Counted from the stretch's first letter, positions 11,975 through 23,548 are shown. The stretch is 64,000 nt of DNA from Clavelina lepadiformis (GCF_947623445.1 NC_135246.1:1490501-1554500), one strand, 5' to 3'. Numbers and translations: made by a program. Notes: generated by a model not told the origin, from the letters alone.

Positions 11975-12378
11975 TATAAAGAAGAATATTTTGAATTTAT
12001 ACCAAATATCAATTATATTGGGCCGCATTGTCACCTGAAATAAGTCAATGGACCGCAGAACCTATTAAATTTCAAGAAAAATAGGTATATTATACTATTA
12101 CTGCGCCCCTAATAACCGACTGGTACATTTTATTTAGGCCAAGATTCAAAGTTCAAAATACTATTTTTGGAGTGAAAATGACTAGCGGGCCGGACAAAAA
12201 TCTCAGGCGGGCCGCATGTTGGACATCCCTGGTCTAGGGGTATGATTCTTGCTTAGGTTGCAAGTCCCGGACGAGCCCTATAAAGAAGAAATTTTGGAAT
12301 TTGGACTAAATACCATAAACATTAATTCTTATAATATGAAGCAAAAAGATGCAACTTCACCGGTTCGTTGGTCTAGAG

Positions 12379-14792
12379 CAGGCATGCACAACATGCGGCC
12401 CGCGAAACCTTTTCATGCGGCCCGCGAGCTATTCCGTGATTTCGCTCATTTTTGCTGAAAAATTTTACAAGAACAATCCAACCTTTGTTGCTTGTTTCTG
12501 CACAAAGTTGAGTTTACTGTTGGTTGAGTTGTCAGCATTTTGTGAAATATACAGTACCCCGTAAGGCCGTAATCGCGTTATAACTGAAAACAAGAGAAGG
12601 AAGATTGAAAATGAGGGCAGAATCTTTAACCGAGAATGGACAAGTAAATACTTATTTACAGAAACAAACTCGAAAATACTGTGTCTTGTTTGCCGAAATG
12701 TGGTTGCAGTCCCAAAGGAGTATAATCTGAGACGCCATTTTGAATCGAATCACCCGAACCTAGCTGAATTAGATGCTACTGAAAGGAACCTTAAAGCAGA
12801 CAGTTTACTTAAGAATCTTTGCTCGGAACGAAATTTTTTTAAGCGTCCGGTAAATGTTACCGCTACCAGAGTTAGCTACGAAATATCAACGGATATTGCT
12901 GCTGCAGGAAAAAGTTTCACTGAGGGAGAATTCGTTAAAAAATGCATGTTGCGTGCAGTTTCTAGGATATGCCCGAGAGAGATCGAGAAATTTCGAAGCG
13001 TTAGTCTTTCACGTACAACTGTACAACGAAGAGTTGAAGATATTGCGGCAAACTTAACAAATCAACTACAACAAAAAGTAAATGAATTTCATTCTTATTC
13101 TTTGGCTGTGGATGAAAGTACGGACTGTACTGATACAGCACAGCTTTTGGTGTTTATAAGAGGCATTGACGATAATTTTAACGTGTCTGAGAACCTTGCT
13201 GGTATGCAGTCTATGAAAGGTCGTACCACTGGAAAACACATCTGCGGCGAAATTGTTGATTGCATTACTACAAAACTATCCGTTGATTTTAAAAAATTGG
13301 TTGGAATGTGCACTGACGGTGCTCCAGCAATGTGCGGAAAGACGAAAGGAGCGATGTCTTTGCTACAGGAGGTTATTGGTAGAAACATAATTGCTCACCA
13401 CTGCATCATACACCAACAGGTTTTATGCAGCAAGGTTTTAAAATTTGATCATGTGATGTCGGTCGCAGTTTCGATTGTAAACTACATTCGGACTAGAAAA
13501 GTAAAGCATCGCTTATTTAAATCGTTTCTTGAAGAAACTGGTGCAGAATATGGTGACGTAGTGTACCACACCGATGTAAGGTGGCTAAGTCGAGGAAAAG
13601 TACTAAAACGGTTCATTGCTTTGAAAGACGAGATAAAGAAATTTTTGGAAACGGAGCCAAAAAAGTTTTCCGAGCTAGACGATTTGTCTTGGAATGAAGA
13701 TTTATTTTTTCTTTGCGACATTACTTCACATTTGAACGACCTCAATATGAAGCTTCAAGGAAAAGGAAGGTGATTTTCGATCTTTTTGCTGCGGTAAACG
13801 GGTTCAAAGCAAAGTTACGACTTTTCAAAAATCAGCTTTTAGATGGAATATTGGTACATTTTCCAACCTGTTCACAGCATATTTTGCAAGAGAGGCATTC
13901 AGCAGTAGGAATCAAATATGCTCAACAAATCAAATTTCTGATTGAAGAATTTAACAGCAGGCTTTCTCTTTCCAGTGAAGAAAAACTACAGCTAAAAATC
14001 ATTGAAAATCCATTTTCAATAGAGCCGGAAGAAGCACCTCCACATTTACAAATGGAGGTCATTGATTTGCAAACTTCATCTTTGTACAAAACAAAATATG
14101 GAGAAAGCAGTTTGCAAGAATTTTACAAGTCTTTGCCCAAAGAAAAGTTTAAAAATTTGCTTACCATGGCAAAACAAATTTTCAGCTTATTTGGAAGCAC
14201 ATATATATGTGAGCAAACGTTCTCAGTAATGAACTATAACAAGAGTAAGCAACGATCCTTGCTTACTGATGGACATTTGGAAGATATCCTAAAAATATCA
14301 ACTTCCAGCATCTCGCCTAATTATGACTTGCTTGTTGCGAACAAAAGATGTAACGTTTCTCATTAAATTTCATTTTTTGATATTTGTCTTGTATGTAGAT
14401 TTCTTGTTAATGTTAGGAATTTATACTTCGTTGGATTTGTTTTTGTTTGTCACCGTCGAGGGGTTACTTTTGTTATAAAACCGTCGAAACATAGTTACAA
14501 GCTCTTATGAGAGATAAATAGAACAAAACAATAATAAACGTTTCTCCACGGTTACAGTGACACCATCAACGAATCCGATGCTTTACCGCCGATAAGCGTT
14601 AAAAACTAGATACTGCAGTGCGAGAGGCAACCGTCTCTTGACAGTAACCATCTTCTCAACGATATCTCTTATTTAACGGTTACATTATATAAAGTAGGCT
14701 ACACGTTAGTTACAACAACGTTAGCATGCGGCCCGCGAAAAATAATTTTTCCCTGAAACGGCCCGCGTACTGTTTTGAGTTGTGCATGCCTG
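12379..14792 (+). mobile_element. hAT transposon, nearly autonomous (2,414 bp)
   Basis: Terminal inverted repeats are a perfect 14 bp (CAGGCATGCACAAC at the left, its complement at the right). An exact 8-bp duplication GTCTAGAG lies at 12371-12378 and 14793-14800. The central TA of the duplication fits nnnTAnnn, the target preference reported for the Buster clade of hAT. It encodes a transposase on the plus strand. Subterminal GC-rich blocks (GCGGCCCGCG) resemble those in the other hAT elements of this array. The unmutated duplication and ends suggest a fairly recent insertion. Confidence 0.93.
12565..14366 (+). pseudogene. hAT transposase (ZBED5/GTF2IRD2-like), one frameshift
   Basis: Transposase of the cut-and-paste hAT superfamily. 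The frame is open from 12565 to 13773; a +0 ATG is not evident near the N-terminus, so the start is uncertain. Around 12670-12750 is a BED-like zinc finger (C-x2-C then H-x4-H). The RNase-H-like core shows DESTD (13111-13125), CTDGAPAMCG (around 13308-13340), HHC and DVRWLSRG (around 13570-13600). Reading continues in another frame near 13770 to 14366, consistent with a single 1-nt frameshift, and includes the C-terminal dimerisation motif LFGSTYICEQTFSVMN (about 14185-14235), whose E is the likely third catalytic residue. About 600 codons in all, normal for the family. It could mobilise MITEs with similar ends if a functional copy exists elsewhere. Family call is from motif resemblance only. 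Confidence 0.85.
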
Positions 14793-15242
14793 GTCTAGAG
14801 GTATGATTCTTGCTTTGGGTGCAAGAGGTCCCGGGTTCAATTCCCGGACGGGCCCTATAAAGAAGAATATTTTGAATTTATACCAAATATCAATTATATT
14901 GGGACGCATTGTCACCTGAAATAAGTCAATGGGCCGAAGAACCTATTAAATTTCAAGAAAATTAGGTATATTATACTATTACTGCGCCCTTAATAACCGA
15001 CTGGTACATTTTATTTAGGCCAAGAGTCAAAGTTCAAAATACTATTTTTGGAGTGAAAATGACTAGCGGGCCGGACAAAAATCTCAGGCGGGCTGTATGT
15101 TGGACATCCCTGGTCTAGGGGTATGATTCTTGCTTAGGTTGCAAGTCCCGGACGAGCCCTATAAAGAAGAAATTTTGGAATTTGGACTAAATATCATAAA
15201 CATTTATTCTTATAATATGAAGCAAAAAGATGCAACTTCACC

Positions 15243-15314
15243 GGCTCGTTGGTCTAGGGGTATGATTCTTGCTTTGGGTGCAAGAGGTCCCGGGTTCAAT
15301 TCCCGGACGAGCCC
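15243..15314 (+). tRNA. tRNA-Pro(TGG)
   Basis: Consensus copy. Confidence 0.86.
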
Positions 15315-15397
15315 TATAAAGAAGATATTTTTGAATTTATACCAAATATCAAAAAGTTTTATGGTTATAATATGAAGCAAATAAATGAAACTTCATC

Positions 15398-15469
15398 GGC
15401 TCGTTGGTCTAGGGGTATGATTCTTGCTTTGGGTGCAAGAGGACCCGGGTTCAATTCCCGGACGAGCCC
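15398..15469 (+). tRNA. tRNA-Pro(TGG)
   Basis: nt 46 T to A. Confidence 0.82.
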
Positions 15470-15553
15470 TATAAAGCAGATTATTTTGAATTTTATACCA
15501 AATATCAAAAAGTTTCATTCATGTAATATGAAGCAGATAAATGAAACTTTATC

Positions 15554-15625
15554 GGCTCGTTGGTCTAGGGGTATGATTCTTGCTTAGGGTGCAAGAGGTC
15601 CCGGGTACAATTCCCGGACGAGCCC
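15554..15625 (+). tRNA. tRNA-Pro(AGG), B-box change
   Basis: nt 54 T to A in the T loop, at a conserved B-box base, so transcription may be impaired. Confidence 0.62.
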
Positions 15626-16012
15626 TATAAAGAAGAATATTTTGAATTTATACCAAATATCAATTATATTGGGCCGCATTGTCACCTGAAATAAGTCAAT
15701 GGGCCGCAGAACCTATTAAATTTCAAGAAAATTAGGTGTATTATACTATTACTGCGCCCCTAATAACCGACTGGTACATTTTATTTAGGCCAAGATTCAA
15801 AGTTCAAAATACTATTTTTGGAGTGAAAATGACTAGCGGGCCGGACTAAAATCTCAGGCGGGCCGCATGTTGGACATCCCTGGTCTAGGGGTATGATTCT
15901 TGCTTAGGTTGCAAGTCCCGGACGAGCTTTATAAAGAAGAAGTTTTGGAATTTGGACTAAATATCATAAACATTTATTCTTATAATATGAAGCAAAAAGA
16001 TGCAACTTCACC

Positions 16013-16084
16013 GGCTCGTTGGTCTAGAGGTATGATTCTTGCTTTGGGTGCAAGAGGTTCCGGGTTCAATTTCCGGACGAGCCC
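16013..16084 (+). tRNA. tRNA-Pro(TGG)
   Basis: nt 16 G to A, nt 47 C to T, nt 60 C to T (G:T in the T-stem). Confidence 0.72.
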
Positions 16085-16167
16085 TATAAAGAAGATTATT
16101 TTGAATTTATACCAAATATCAAAAAGTTATATTCATATAATATGAAGCAGATAAATGAAACTTTATC

Positions 16168-16239
16168 GGCTCGTTGGTCTAGGGGTATGATTCTTGCTTA
16201 GGGTGCAAGAGGTCCCGGGTTCAATTCCCGGACGAGCCC
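16168..16239 (+). tRNA. tRNA-Pro(AGG)
   Basis: Consensus copy. Confidence 0.85.
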
Positions 16240-16496
16240 TATAAAGAAGAATATTTTGAATTTATACCAAATATCAATTATATTGGGCCGCATTGTCACC
16301 TGAAATAAGTCAATGGGCCGCAGAACCTATTAAATTTCAAGAAAAATAGGTACATTATACTATTACTGCGCCCCTAATAACCGACTGGTACATTTTATTT
16401 AGGCCAAGATTCAAAGTTCAAAATACTATTTTTGGAGTGAAAATGACTAGCGGGCCGGACAAAAATCTCAGGCGGGCCGCATGTTGGACATCCCTG

Positions 16497-16559
16497 GTCT
16501 AGGGGTATGATTCTTGCTTTGGGTGCAAGAGGTCCCTGGTTCAATTCCCGGACGAGCCC
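16497..16559 (+). pseudogene. 3-prime part of tRNA-Pro(TGG) after a MITE, T-arm retained
   Basis: Follows the MITE at 16278-16496 but keeps the full 63-nt 3-prime part (nt 10-72), unlike the 47-nt remnants elsewhere. It is either a pre-deletion form or a copy restored by conversion. Confidence 0.8.
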
Positions 16560-16642
16560 TATAAAGAAGATTATTTTGAATTTATACCAAATATCAAAAA
16601 GTTTTATGCTTATAATATGAAGCAAATAAATGAAACTTCATC

Positions 16643-16714
16643 GGCTCGTTGGTCTAGGGGTATGATTCTTGCTTTGGGTGCAAGAGGACCCGGGTTCAAT
16701 TCCCGGACGAGCCC
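16643..16714 (+). tRNA. tRNA-Pro(TGG)
   Basis: nt 46 T to A. Confidence 0.82.
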
Positions 16715-16911
16715 TATAAAGAAGATTATTTTGAATTTATACCAAATATCAAAAAGTTTCATTCATGTAATATGAAGCAAATAAACGAAACTTCTTTCGT
16801 ACTTCGTACTTTCATATAATATGAAGTGAAATGTCAAATACATCAAATGTCAAAATATTCTATAAAATATGAAGGGAAAAGACTTAACCTCTGCCGCTCG
16901 TTGGTCTAGGA

Positions 16912-17141
16912 CAGGGATGTCCAGCCTTTTATTATATTGGTCACCTGAAATAAGTCAATGGGCCGCAGAACCTATTAAATTTCAAGAAATTTAGGTATAT
17001 TATACTATTACTGCACCCCTAATAACCGACTGGTACATTTTATTTAGGCCAAGATTCAAAGTTCAAAATACTATTTTTGGAGTGAAAATGACTAGCGGGC
17101 CGGACAAAAATCTCAGGCGGGAAGCATGTTGGACATCCCTG
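16912..17141. mobile_element. hAT MITE, both ends intact, in tRNA-Pro
   Basis: 230 bp with left end CAGGGATGTCCAGCC, a better match to the right end than in other copies. GTCTAGGA at 16904-16911 and GTCTAGGG from 17142. Same long upstream linker as the copy at 2012. Confidence 0.85.
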
Positions 17142-17271
17142 GTCTAGGGGTATGATTCTTGCTTAGGTTGCAAGTCCCGGACGAGCCCTATAAAGAAGAA
17201 ATTTTGGAATTTGGACTAAATATCATAAACATTTATTCTTATAATATGAAGCAAAATGATGCAACTTCACC

Positions 17272-17938
17272 GGCTCGTTGGTCTAGGGCAGGGGTGGGCA
17301 ACATACGGCCCGCGGGCCGGATCCGGCCCTCCACGGGATTTTGAGCGGCCCGCAGACAACGTTCCCTCTAATTTTTCACGAGTCTGAGCAAACACACTAA
17401 CTCCCTGAGCGGTCCCTTGGACCACTGTGAGCAACATCAGACGTGCCACGTGCGCACTGTGGCCATTATTATGCGTTTATTTTATTTTTAATTCAGGTTG
17501 GATTTTTTTCTTGTGGGCAGCACAGATTTTCTGTGCGCGGAGAACGTGTCAGCAGTGCGCATTTGCGCACGCGCGCAGCTTAGAGGGAACATTGCCCGCA
17601 GACAGTTTCCGGTCTTACATGATAATGTGGCCTGCGGCCACATTCTGCCGCAATCCCTGTATTGCGTCACTGAATAAGTCCAAGTTTGCCAACCTGAGAA
17701 AGATGGCCATAAATCTACTTGTTCTGTTCGGGTCTACATACATTTATGAGCAAACATTTTCGACCATGAACATTAATAAGACAAAGCTGCGTTCCAATCT
17801 ATTCAGGAATCCGGCCCGCCAAGTACTTCATTTTCTCATATCAGGCCCGCCGACCGAAGAAGTTGCCCGCCCCTGGTCTAGGGGTATGATTCTTGCTTTG
17901 GGTGCAAGAGGTTCCGGGTTCAATTCCCGGACGAGCCC
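17272..17938 (+). pseudogene. tRNA-Pro(TGG) split by a hAT element
   Basis: Halves at 17272-17288 and 17876-17938 flank a 587-bp insert; GTCTAGGG is duplicated exactly. The 3-prime half has nt 47 C to T and a complete T-arm. Confidence 0.9.
17289..17875 (+). mobile_element. hAT deletion derivative with transposase C-terminus
   Basis: 587 bp; ends CAGGGGTGGGCAAC and (complement of the right end) CAGGGGCGGGCAAC; target duplication GTCTAGGG at 17281-17288 and 17876-17883. It keeps a coding remnant near 17690-17800 that reads NLRKMAINLLVLFGSTYIYE followed by QTFSTMN, the hAT C-terminal dimerisation region. It therefore derives from a coding element of a different family from the one at 12379. 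Confidence 0.9.
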
Positions 17939-18021
17939 TATAAAGAAGATTATTTTGAATTTATACCAAATATCAAAAAGTTATATTCATATAATATCAA
18001 GCAGATAAATGAAACTTTATC

Positions 18022-18093
18022 GGCTCGTTGGTCTAGGGGTATGATTCTTGCTTCGGGTGCAAGAGGTCCCGGGTTCAATTCCCGGACGAGCCC
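18022..18093 (+). tRNA. tRNA-Pro(CGG)
   Basis: Consensus body, CGG anticodon. Confidence 0.85.
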
Positions 18094-18176
18094 TATAAAG
18101 AAGATTATTTTGAATTTATACCAAATAACAAAAAGTTATATTCATATAATATCAAGCAGATAAATGAAACTTTATC

Positions 18177-18248
18177 GGCTCGTTGGTCTAGGGGTTTGAT
18201 TCTTGCTTCGGGTGCAAGAGGTCCCGGGTTCAATTCCCGGACGAGCCC
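18177..18248 (+). tRNA. tRNA-Pro(CGG)
   Basis: nt 20 A to T in the D loop; adjacent to another CGG copy, a local CGG pair. Confidence 0.8.
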
Positions 18249-18331
18249 TATAAAGAAGAATATTTTGAATTTATACCAAATATCAAAAATTTATATTCAT
18301 ATAATATGAAGCAGATAAATGAAACTTTATC

Positions 18332-18403
18332 GGCTCGTTGGTCTAGGGGTATGATTCTTGCTTAGGGTGCAAGAGGTCCCGGGTTCAATTCCCAGACGAG
18401 CCC
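18332..18403 (+). tRNA. tRNA-Pro(AGG)
   Basis: nt 63 G to A (T-stem mismatch). Confidence 0.7.
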
Positions 18404-18790
18404 TATAAAGAAGAATATTTTGAATTTATACCAAATATCAATTATATTGGGCCGCATTGTCACCTGAAATAAGTCAATGGGCCGCAGAACCTATTAAATT
18501 TCAAGACAAATAGATATATTATACTATTACTGCGCCCCTAATAACCGACTGGTACATTTTATTTAGGCCAAGATTCAAAGTTCAAAATACTATTTTTGGA
18601 GTGAAAATGACTAGCGGGCCGGACAAAAATCTCAGGCGGGCCGCATGTTGGACATCCCTGGTCTAGGGGTATGATTCTTGCTTAGGTTGCAAGTCCCGGA
18701 CGAGCCCTATAAAGAAGAAGTTTTGGAATTTGGACTAAATATCATAAACATTTATTCTTATAATATGAAGCAAAAAGATGCAACTTCACC

Positions 18791-18862
18791 GGCTCGTTGG
18801 TCTAGGGATATGATTCTTGCTTTGGGTGCAAGAGGTCCCGGGTTCAATTCCCGGACGAGCCC
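18791..18862 (+). tRNA. tRNA-Pro(TGG)
   Basis: nt 18 G to A. Confidence 0.85.
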
Positions 18863-19249
18863 TATAAAGAAGAATATTTTGAATTTATACCAAATATCAA
18901 TTATATTGGGCCGCATTGTCACCTGAAATAAGTCAATGGACCGCAGAACCTATTAAATTTCAAGAAAAATAGGTATATTATACTATTACTGCGCCCCTAA
19001 TAACCGACTGGTACATTTTATTTAGGCCAAGATTCAAAGTTCAAAATACTATTTTTGGAGTGAAAATGACTAGCGGGCCGGACAAAAATTTCAGGCGGGC
19101 CGCATGTTGGACATCCCTGGTCTAGGGGTATGATTCTTGCTTAGGTTGCAAGTCCCGGACGAGCCCTATAAAGAAGAAGTTTTGGAATTTGGACTAAATA
19201 TCATAAACATTTATTCTTATAATATGAAGCAAAAAGATGCAACTTCACC

Positions 19250-19321
19250 GGCTCGTTGGTCTAGGGGTATGATTCTTGCTTTGGGTGCAAGAGGTTCCGG
19301 GTTCAATTCCCGGACGAGCCT
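19250..19321 (+). tRNA. tRNA-Pro(TGG)
   Basis: nt 47 C to T; discriminator nt 72 C to T, which may hurt recognition by prolyl-tRNA synthetase. Confidence 0.7.
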
Positions 19322-19404
19322 TATAAAGAAGATTATTTTGAATTGATACCAAATATCAAAAAGTTATATTCATATAATATGAAGCAGATAAATGAAACTT
19401 TATC

Positions 19405-19476
19405 GACTCGTTGGTCTAGGGGTATGATTCTTGCTTAGGGTGCAAGAGGTCCCGGGTTCAATTCCCGGACGAGCCC
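19405..19476 (+). tRNA. tRNA-Pro(AGG)
   Basis: nt 2 G to A breaks the second acceptor pair. Confidence 0.65.
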
Positions 19477-19863
19477 TATAAAGAAGAATATTTTGAATTT
19501 ATACCAAATATCAATTATATTGGGCCGCATTGTCACATGAAATAAGTCAATGGGCCGCAGAACCTATTAAATTTCAAGAAAAATAGGTATATTATACTAT
19601 TACTGCGCCCCTAATAACCGACTGGTACATTTTATTTAGGCCAAGATTCAAAGTTCAAAATACTATTTTTGGATTGAAAATGACCAGCGGGCCGGACAAA
19701 AATTTCAGGCGGGCCGCATGTTGGACATACCTGGTCTAGGGGTATGATTCTTGCTTAGGTTGCAAGTCCCGGACGAGCCCTATAAAGAAGAAGTTTTGGA
19801 ATTTGGACTAAATATCATAAACATTTATTCTTATAATATGAAGCAAAAAGATGCAACTTCACC

Positions 19864-19935
19864 GGCTCGTTGGTCTAGGGATATGATTCTTGCTTTGGGT
19901 GCAAGAGGTCCCGGGTTCAATTCCCGGACGAGCCC
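19864..19935 (+). tRNA. tRNA-Pro(TGG)
   Basis: nt 18 G to A. Confidence 0.85.
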
Positions 19936-20322
19936 TATAAAGAAGAATATTTTGAATTTATACCAAATATCAATTATATTGGGCCGCATTGTCACCTGAA
20001 ATAAGTCAATGGACCGCAGAACCTATTAAATTTCAAGAAAAATAGGTATATTATACTATTACTGCGCCCCTAATAACCGACTGGTACATTTTATTTAGGC
20101 CAAGATTCAAAGTTCAAAATACTATTTTTGGAGTGAAAATGACTAGCGGGCCGGACTAAAATCTCAGGCGGGCCGCATGTTGGACATCCCTGGTCTAGGG
20201 GTATGATTCTTGCTTAGGTTGCAAGTCCCGGACGAGCCCTATAAAGAAGAAGTTTTGGAATTTGGACTAAATATCATAAAGATTTATTGTTATAATATGA
20301 AGCAAAAAGATGCAACTTCAAC

Positions 20323-20394
20323 GGCTCGTTGGTCTAGGGGTATGATTCTTGCTTTGGGTGCAAGAGGTACCGGGTTCAATTCCCGGACGAGCCC
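20323..20394 (+). tRNA. tRNA-Pro(TGG)
   Basis: nt 47 C to A (unpaired). Confidence 0.8.
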
Positions 20395-20477
20395 TATAAA
20401 GAAGATTATTTTGAATTTATTCCAAATATCAAAAAGTTATATTCATATAATATGAAGCAGATAAATGAAACTTTATC

Positions 20478-20549
20478 GGCTCGTTGGTCTAGGGATATGA
20501 TTCTTGCTTTGGGTGCAAGAGGTCCCGGGTTCAATTCCCGGACGAGCCC
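20478..20549 (+). tRNA. tRNA-Pro(TGG)
   Basis: nt 18 G to A. Confidence 0.85.
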
Positions 20550-20632
20550 TATAAAGCAGATTTTTTTGAATTTATACCAAATATCAAAAAGTTTTATTTA
20601 TATAATATGAAGCATATAAATGAAACTTTATC

Positions 20633-20704
20633 GGCTCGTTGGTCTAGGGGTATGATTCTTGCTTTGGGTGCAAGAGGTCCCGGGTTCAATTCCCGGACGA
20701 GCCC
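20633..20704 (+). tRNA. tRNA-Pro(TGG)
   Basis: Consensus copy. Confidence 0.86.
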
Positions 20705-21092
20705 TATAAAGAAGAATATTTTGAATTTATACCAAATATCAATTATATTGGGCCGCATTGTCACCTGAAATAAGTCAATGGACCGCAGAACCTATTAAAT
20801 TTCAAGAAAAATAGGTATATTATACTATTACTGCGCCCCTAATAACCGACTGGTACATTTTATTTAGGCCAAGATTCAAAGTTCAAAATACTATTTTTGG
20901 AGTGAAAATGACTAGCGGGCCGGACTAAAATCTCAGGCGGGCCGCATGTTGGACATCCCTGGTCTAGGGGTATGATTCTTGCTTAGGTTGCAAGTCCCGG
21001 ACGAGCCCTATAAAGAAGAAGTTTTGGAATTTTAGACTAAATATCATAAACATTTATTCTTATAATATGAAGCAAAAAGATGCAACTTCACC

Positions 21093-21164
21093 GGCTCGTT
21101 GGTCTAGGGATATGATTCTTGCTTTGGGTGCAAGAGGTCCCGGGTTCAATTCCCGGACGAGCCC
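21093..21164 (+). tRNA. tRNA-Pro(TGG)
   Basis: nt 18 G to A. Confidence 0.85.
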
Positions 21165-21247
21165 TATAAAGAAGATTTTTTTGAATTTATACCAAATATC
21201 AAAAAGATTTATTTATATAATATGAAGCAGATAAATGAAACTTTATC

Positions 21248-21319
21248 GGCTCGTTGGTCTAGGGGTATGATTCTTGCTTAGGGTGCAAGAGGTCCCGGGT
21301 TCAATTCCCGGACGAGCCC
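21248..21319 (+). tRNA. tRNA-Pro(AGG)
   Basis: Consensus copy. Confidence 0.85.
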
Positions 21320-21706
21320 TATAAAGAAGAATATTTTGAATTTATACCAAATATCAATTATATTGGGCCGCATTGTCACCTGAAATAAGTCAATGGACCG
21401 CAGAACCTATTAAATTTCAAGAAAAATAGGTATATTATACTATTACTGCGCCTTTAATAACCGACTGGTACATTTTATTTAGGCCAAGATTCAAAGTTCA
21501 AAATACTATTTTTGGAGTGAAAATGACTAGCGGGCCGGACAAAAATCTCAGGCGGGCCGCATGTTGGACATCCCTGGTCTAGGGGTATGATTCTTGCTTA
21601 GGTTGCAAGTCCCGGACGAGCCCTATAAAGAAGAAGTTTTGGAATTTGGACTAAATATCATAAACATTTATTCTTATAATATGAAGCAAAAAGATGCAAC
21701 TTCAAC

Positions 21707-21778
21707 GGCTCGTTGGTCTAGGGATATGATTCTTGCTTTGGGTGCAAGAGGTCCCGGGTTCAATTCCCGGACGAGCCC
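21707..21778 (+). tRNA. tRNA-Pro(TGG)
   Basis: nt 18 G to A. Confidence 0.85.
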
Positions 21779-21861
21779 TATAAAGAAGATTATTTTGAAT
21801 TTATACCAAATATCAAAAAGTTATATTCATATAATATGAAGCAGATAAATGAAACTTTATC

Positions 21862-21933
21862 GGCTCGTTGGTCTAGGGGTATGATTCTTGCTTTGGGTGC
21901 AAGAGGTCCCGGGTTCAATTCCCGGACGAGCCC
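21862..21933 (+). tRNA. tRNA-Pro(TGG)
   Basis: Consensus copy. Confidence 0.86.
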
Positions 21934-22320
21934 TATAAAGAAGAATATTTTGAATTTATACCAAATATCAATTATATTGGGCCGCATTGTCACCTGAAAT
22001 AAGTCAATGGGCCGCAGAACCTATTAAATTTCAAGACAAATAGGTATATTATACTATTACTGCGCCCATAATAACCGACTGGTACATTTTATTTAGGCCA
22101 AGATTCAAAGTTCAAAATACTATTTTTGGAGTGAAAATGACTAGCGGGCCGGACAAAAATCTCAGGCGGGCCGCATGTTGGACATCCCTGGTCTAGGGGT
22201 ATGATTCTTGCTTAGGTTGCAAGTCCCGGACGAGCCCTATAAAGAAGAAGTTTTGGAATTTGGACTAAATATCATAAACATTTATTCTTATAATATGAAG
22301 CAAAAAGATGCAACTTCATC

Positions 22321-22392
22321 GGCTCGTTGGTCTAGGGATATGATTCTTGCTTTGGGTGCAAGAGGTCCCGGGTTCAATTCCCGGACGAGCCC
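22321..22392 (+). tRNA. tRNA-Pro(TGG)
   Basis: nt 18 G to A. Confidence 0.85.
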
Positions 22393-22475
22393 TATAAAGA
22401 AGATTTTTTTGAATTTATACCAAATATCAAAAAGTTTTATTCATATAATATGAAGCAGATAAATGAATCTTTATC

Positions 22476-22547
22476 GGCTCGTTGGTCTAGGGGTATGATT
22501 CTTGCTTAGGGTGCAAGAGGTCCCGGGTTCAATTCCCGGACGAGCCC
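22476..22547 (+). tRNA. tRNA-Pro(AGG)
   Basis: Consensus copy. Confidence 0.85.
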
Positions 22548-22934
22548 TATAAAGAAGAATATTTTGAATTTATACCAAATATCAATTATATTGGGCCGCA
22601 TTGTCACCTGAAATAAGTCAATGGACCGCAGAACCTATTAAATTTCAAGAAAAATAGGTATATTATACTATTACTGCGCCCCTAATAACCGACTGGTACA
22701 TTTTATTTAGGCAAAGATTCAAAGTTCAAAATACTATTTTTGGAGTGAGAATGACTAGCGGGCCGGACAAAAATCTCAGGCGGGTCGCATGTTGGACATC
22801 CCTGGTCTAGGGGTATGATTCTTGCTTAGGTTGCAAGTACCGGACGAGCCCTATAAAGAAGAAGTTTTGGAATTTGGACTAAATATCATAAACATTTATT
22901 CTTATAATATCAAGCAAAAAGATGCAACTTCACC

Positions 22935-23006
22935 GGCTTGTTGGTCTAGGGGTAAGATTCTTGCTTTGGGTGCAAGAGGTCCCGGGTTCAATTCCCGGAC
23001 GAGCCC
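22935..23006 (+). tRNA. tRNA-Pro(TGG)
   Basis: nt 5 C to T (wobble in the acceptor stem) and nt 21 T to A. Confidence 0.7.
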
Positions 23007-23089
23007 TATAAAGAAGATTATTTTGAATTTATACCAAATATCAAAAAGTTATATTCATATAATATGAAGCAGATAAATGAAACTTTATC

Positions 23090-23161
23090 AGCTCGTTGGT
23101 CTAGGGGTATGATTCTTGCTTCGGGTGCAAGAGGTCCCGGGTTCAATTCCCGGACGAGCCC
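23090..23161 (+). tRNA. tRNA-Pro(CGG)
   Basis: nt 1 G to A loses the first acceptor pair. Confidence 0.62.
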
Positions 23162-23548
23162 TATAAAGAAGAATATTTTGAATTTATACCAAATATCAAT
23201 TATATTGGGCCGCATTGTCACCTGAAATAAGTCAATGGGCCGCAGAACCTATTAAATTTCAAGACAAATAGGTATATTATACTATTACTGCGCCCATAAT
23301 AACCGACTGGTACATTTTATTTAGGCCAAGATTCAAAGTTCAAAATACTATTTTTGGAGTGAAAATGACTAGCGGGCCGGACAAAAATCTCAGGCGGGCC
23401 GCATGTTGGACATCCCTGGTCTAGGGGTATGATTCTTGCTTAGGTTGCAAGTCCCGGACGAGCCCTATAAAGAAGAAGTTTTGGAATTTGGACTAAATAT
23501 CATAAACATTTATTCTTATAATATGAAGCAAAAAGATGCAACTTCATC

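Larger units (their letters stand above)
166..12231. repeat. left-truncated hAT MITE copies, left block (18) with tRNA remnants
   Basis: Each is 219 bp: linker runs directly into TTATATTGGG(C/A)CGC without the left inverted repeat, and the right end GTTGGACATCCCTG is kept. Positions: 166-384, 625-843, 1239-1457, 2792-3010, 4190-4408, 4649-4867, 5417-5635, 6031-6249, 6490-6708, 7259-7477, 7718-7936, 8486-8704, 9100-9318, 9559-9777, 10327-10545, 10786-11004, 11245-11463, 12013-12231. The base after each copy starts a 47-nt tRNA-Pro remnant (nt 10-72 lacking nt 43-58), as also after the MITEs at 2012 and 3410. The remnants have an AGG-type loop with nt 36 G to T, keep the A box and lack the B box, so Pol III transcription is unlikely. 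Confidence 0.88.
12362..14855 (+). pseudogene. tRNA-Pro(TGG) split by a hAT transposon
   Basis: The 5-prime part (12362-12378) and the 3-prime part (14793-14855, UGG loop, complete T-arm) form one otherwise normal gene interrupted at nt 17. GTCTAGAG occurs on both sides as an 8-bp target duplication. Not a natural tRNA intron position, and the insert is 2.4 kb. Confidence 0.9.

Noticed and set aside
17427-18008. 193-aa open frame across the hAT and tRNA
   Set aside because: A chance frame joining transposon, transposase remnant and tRNA; only the LFGSTYIYEQTFS part is meaningful.
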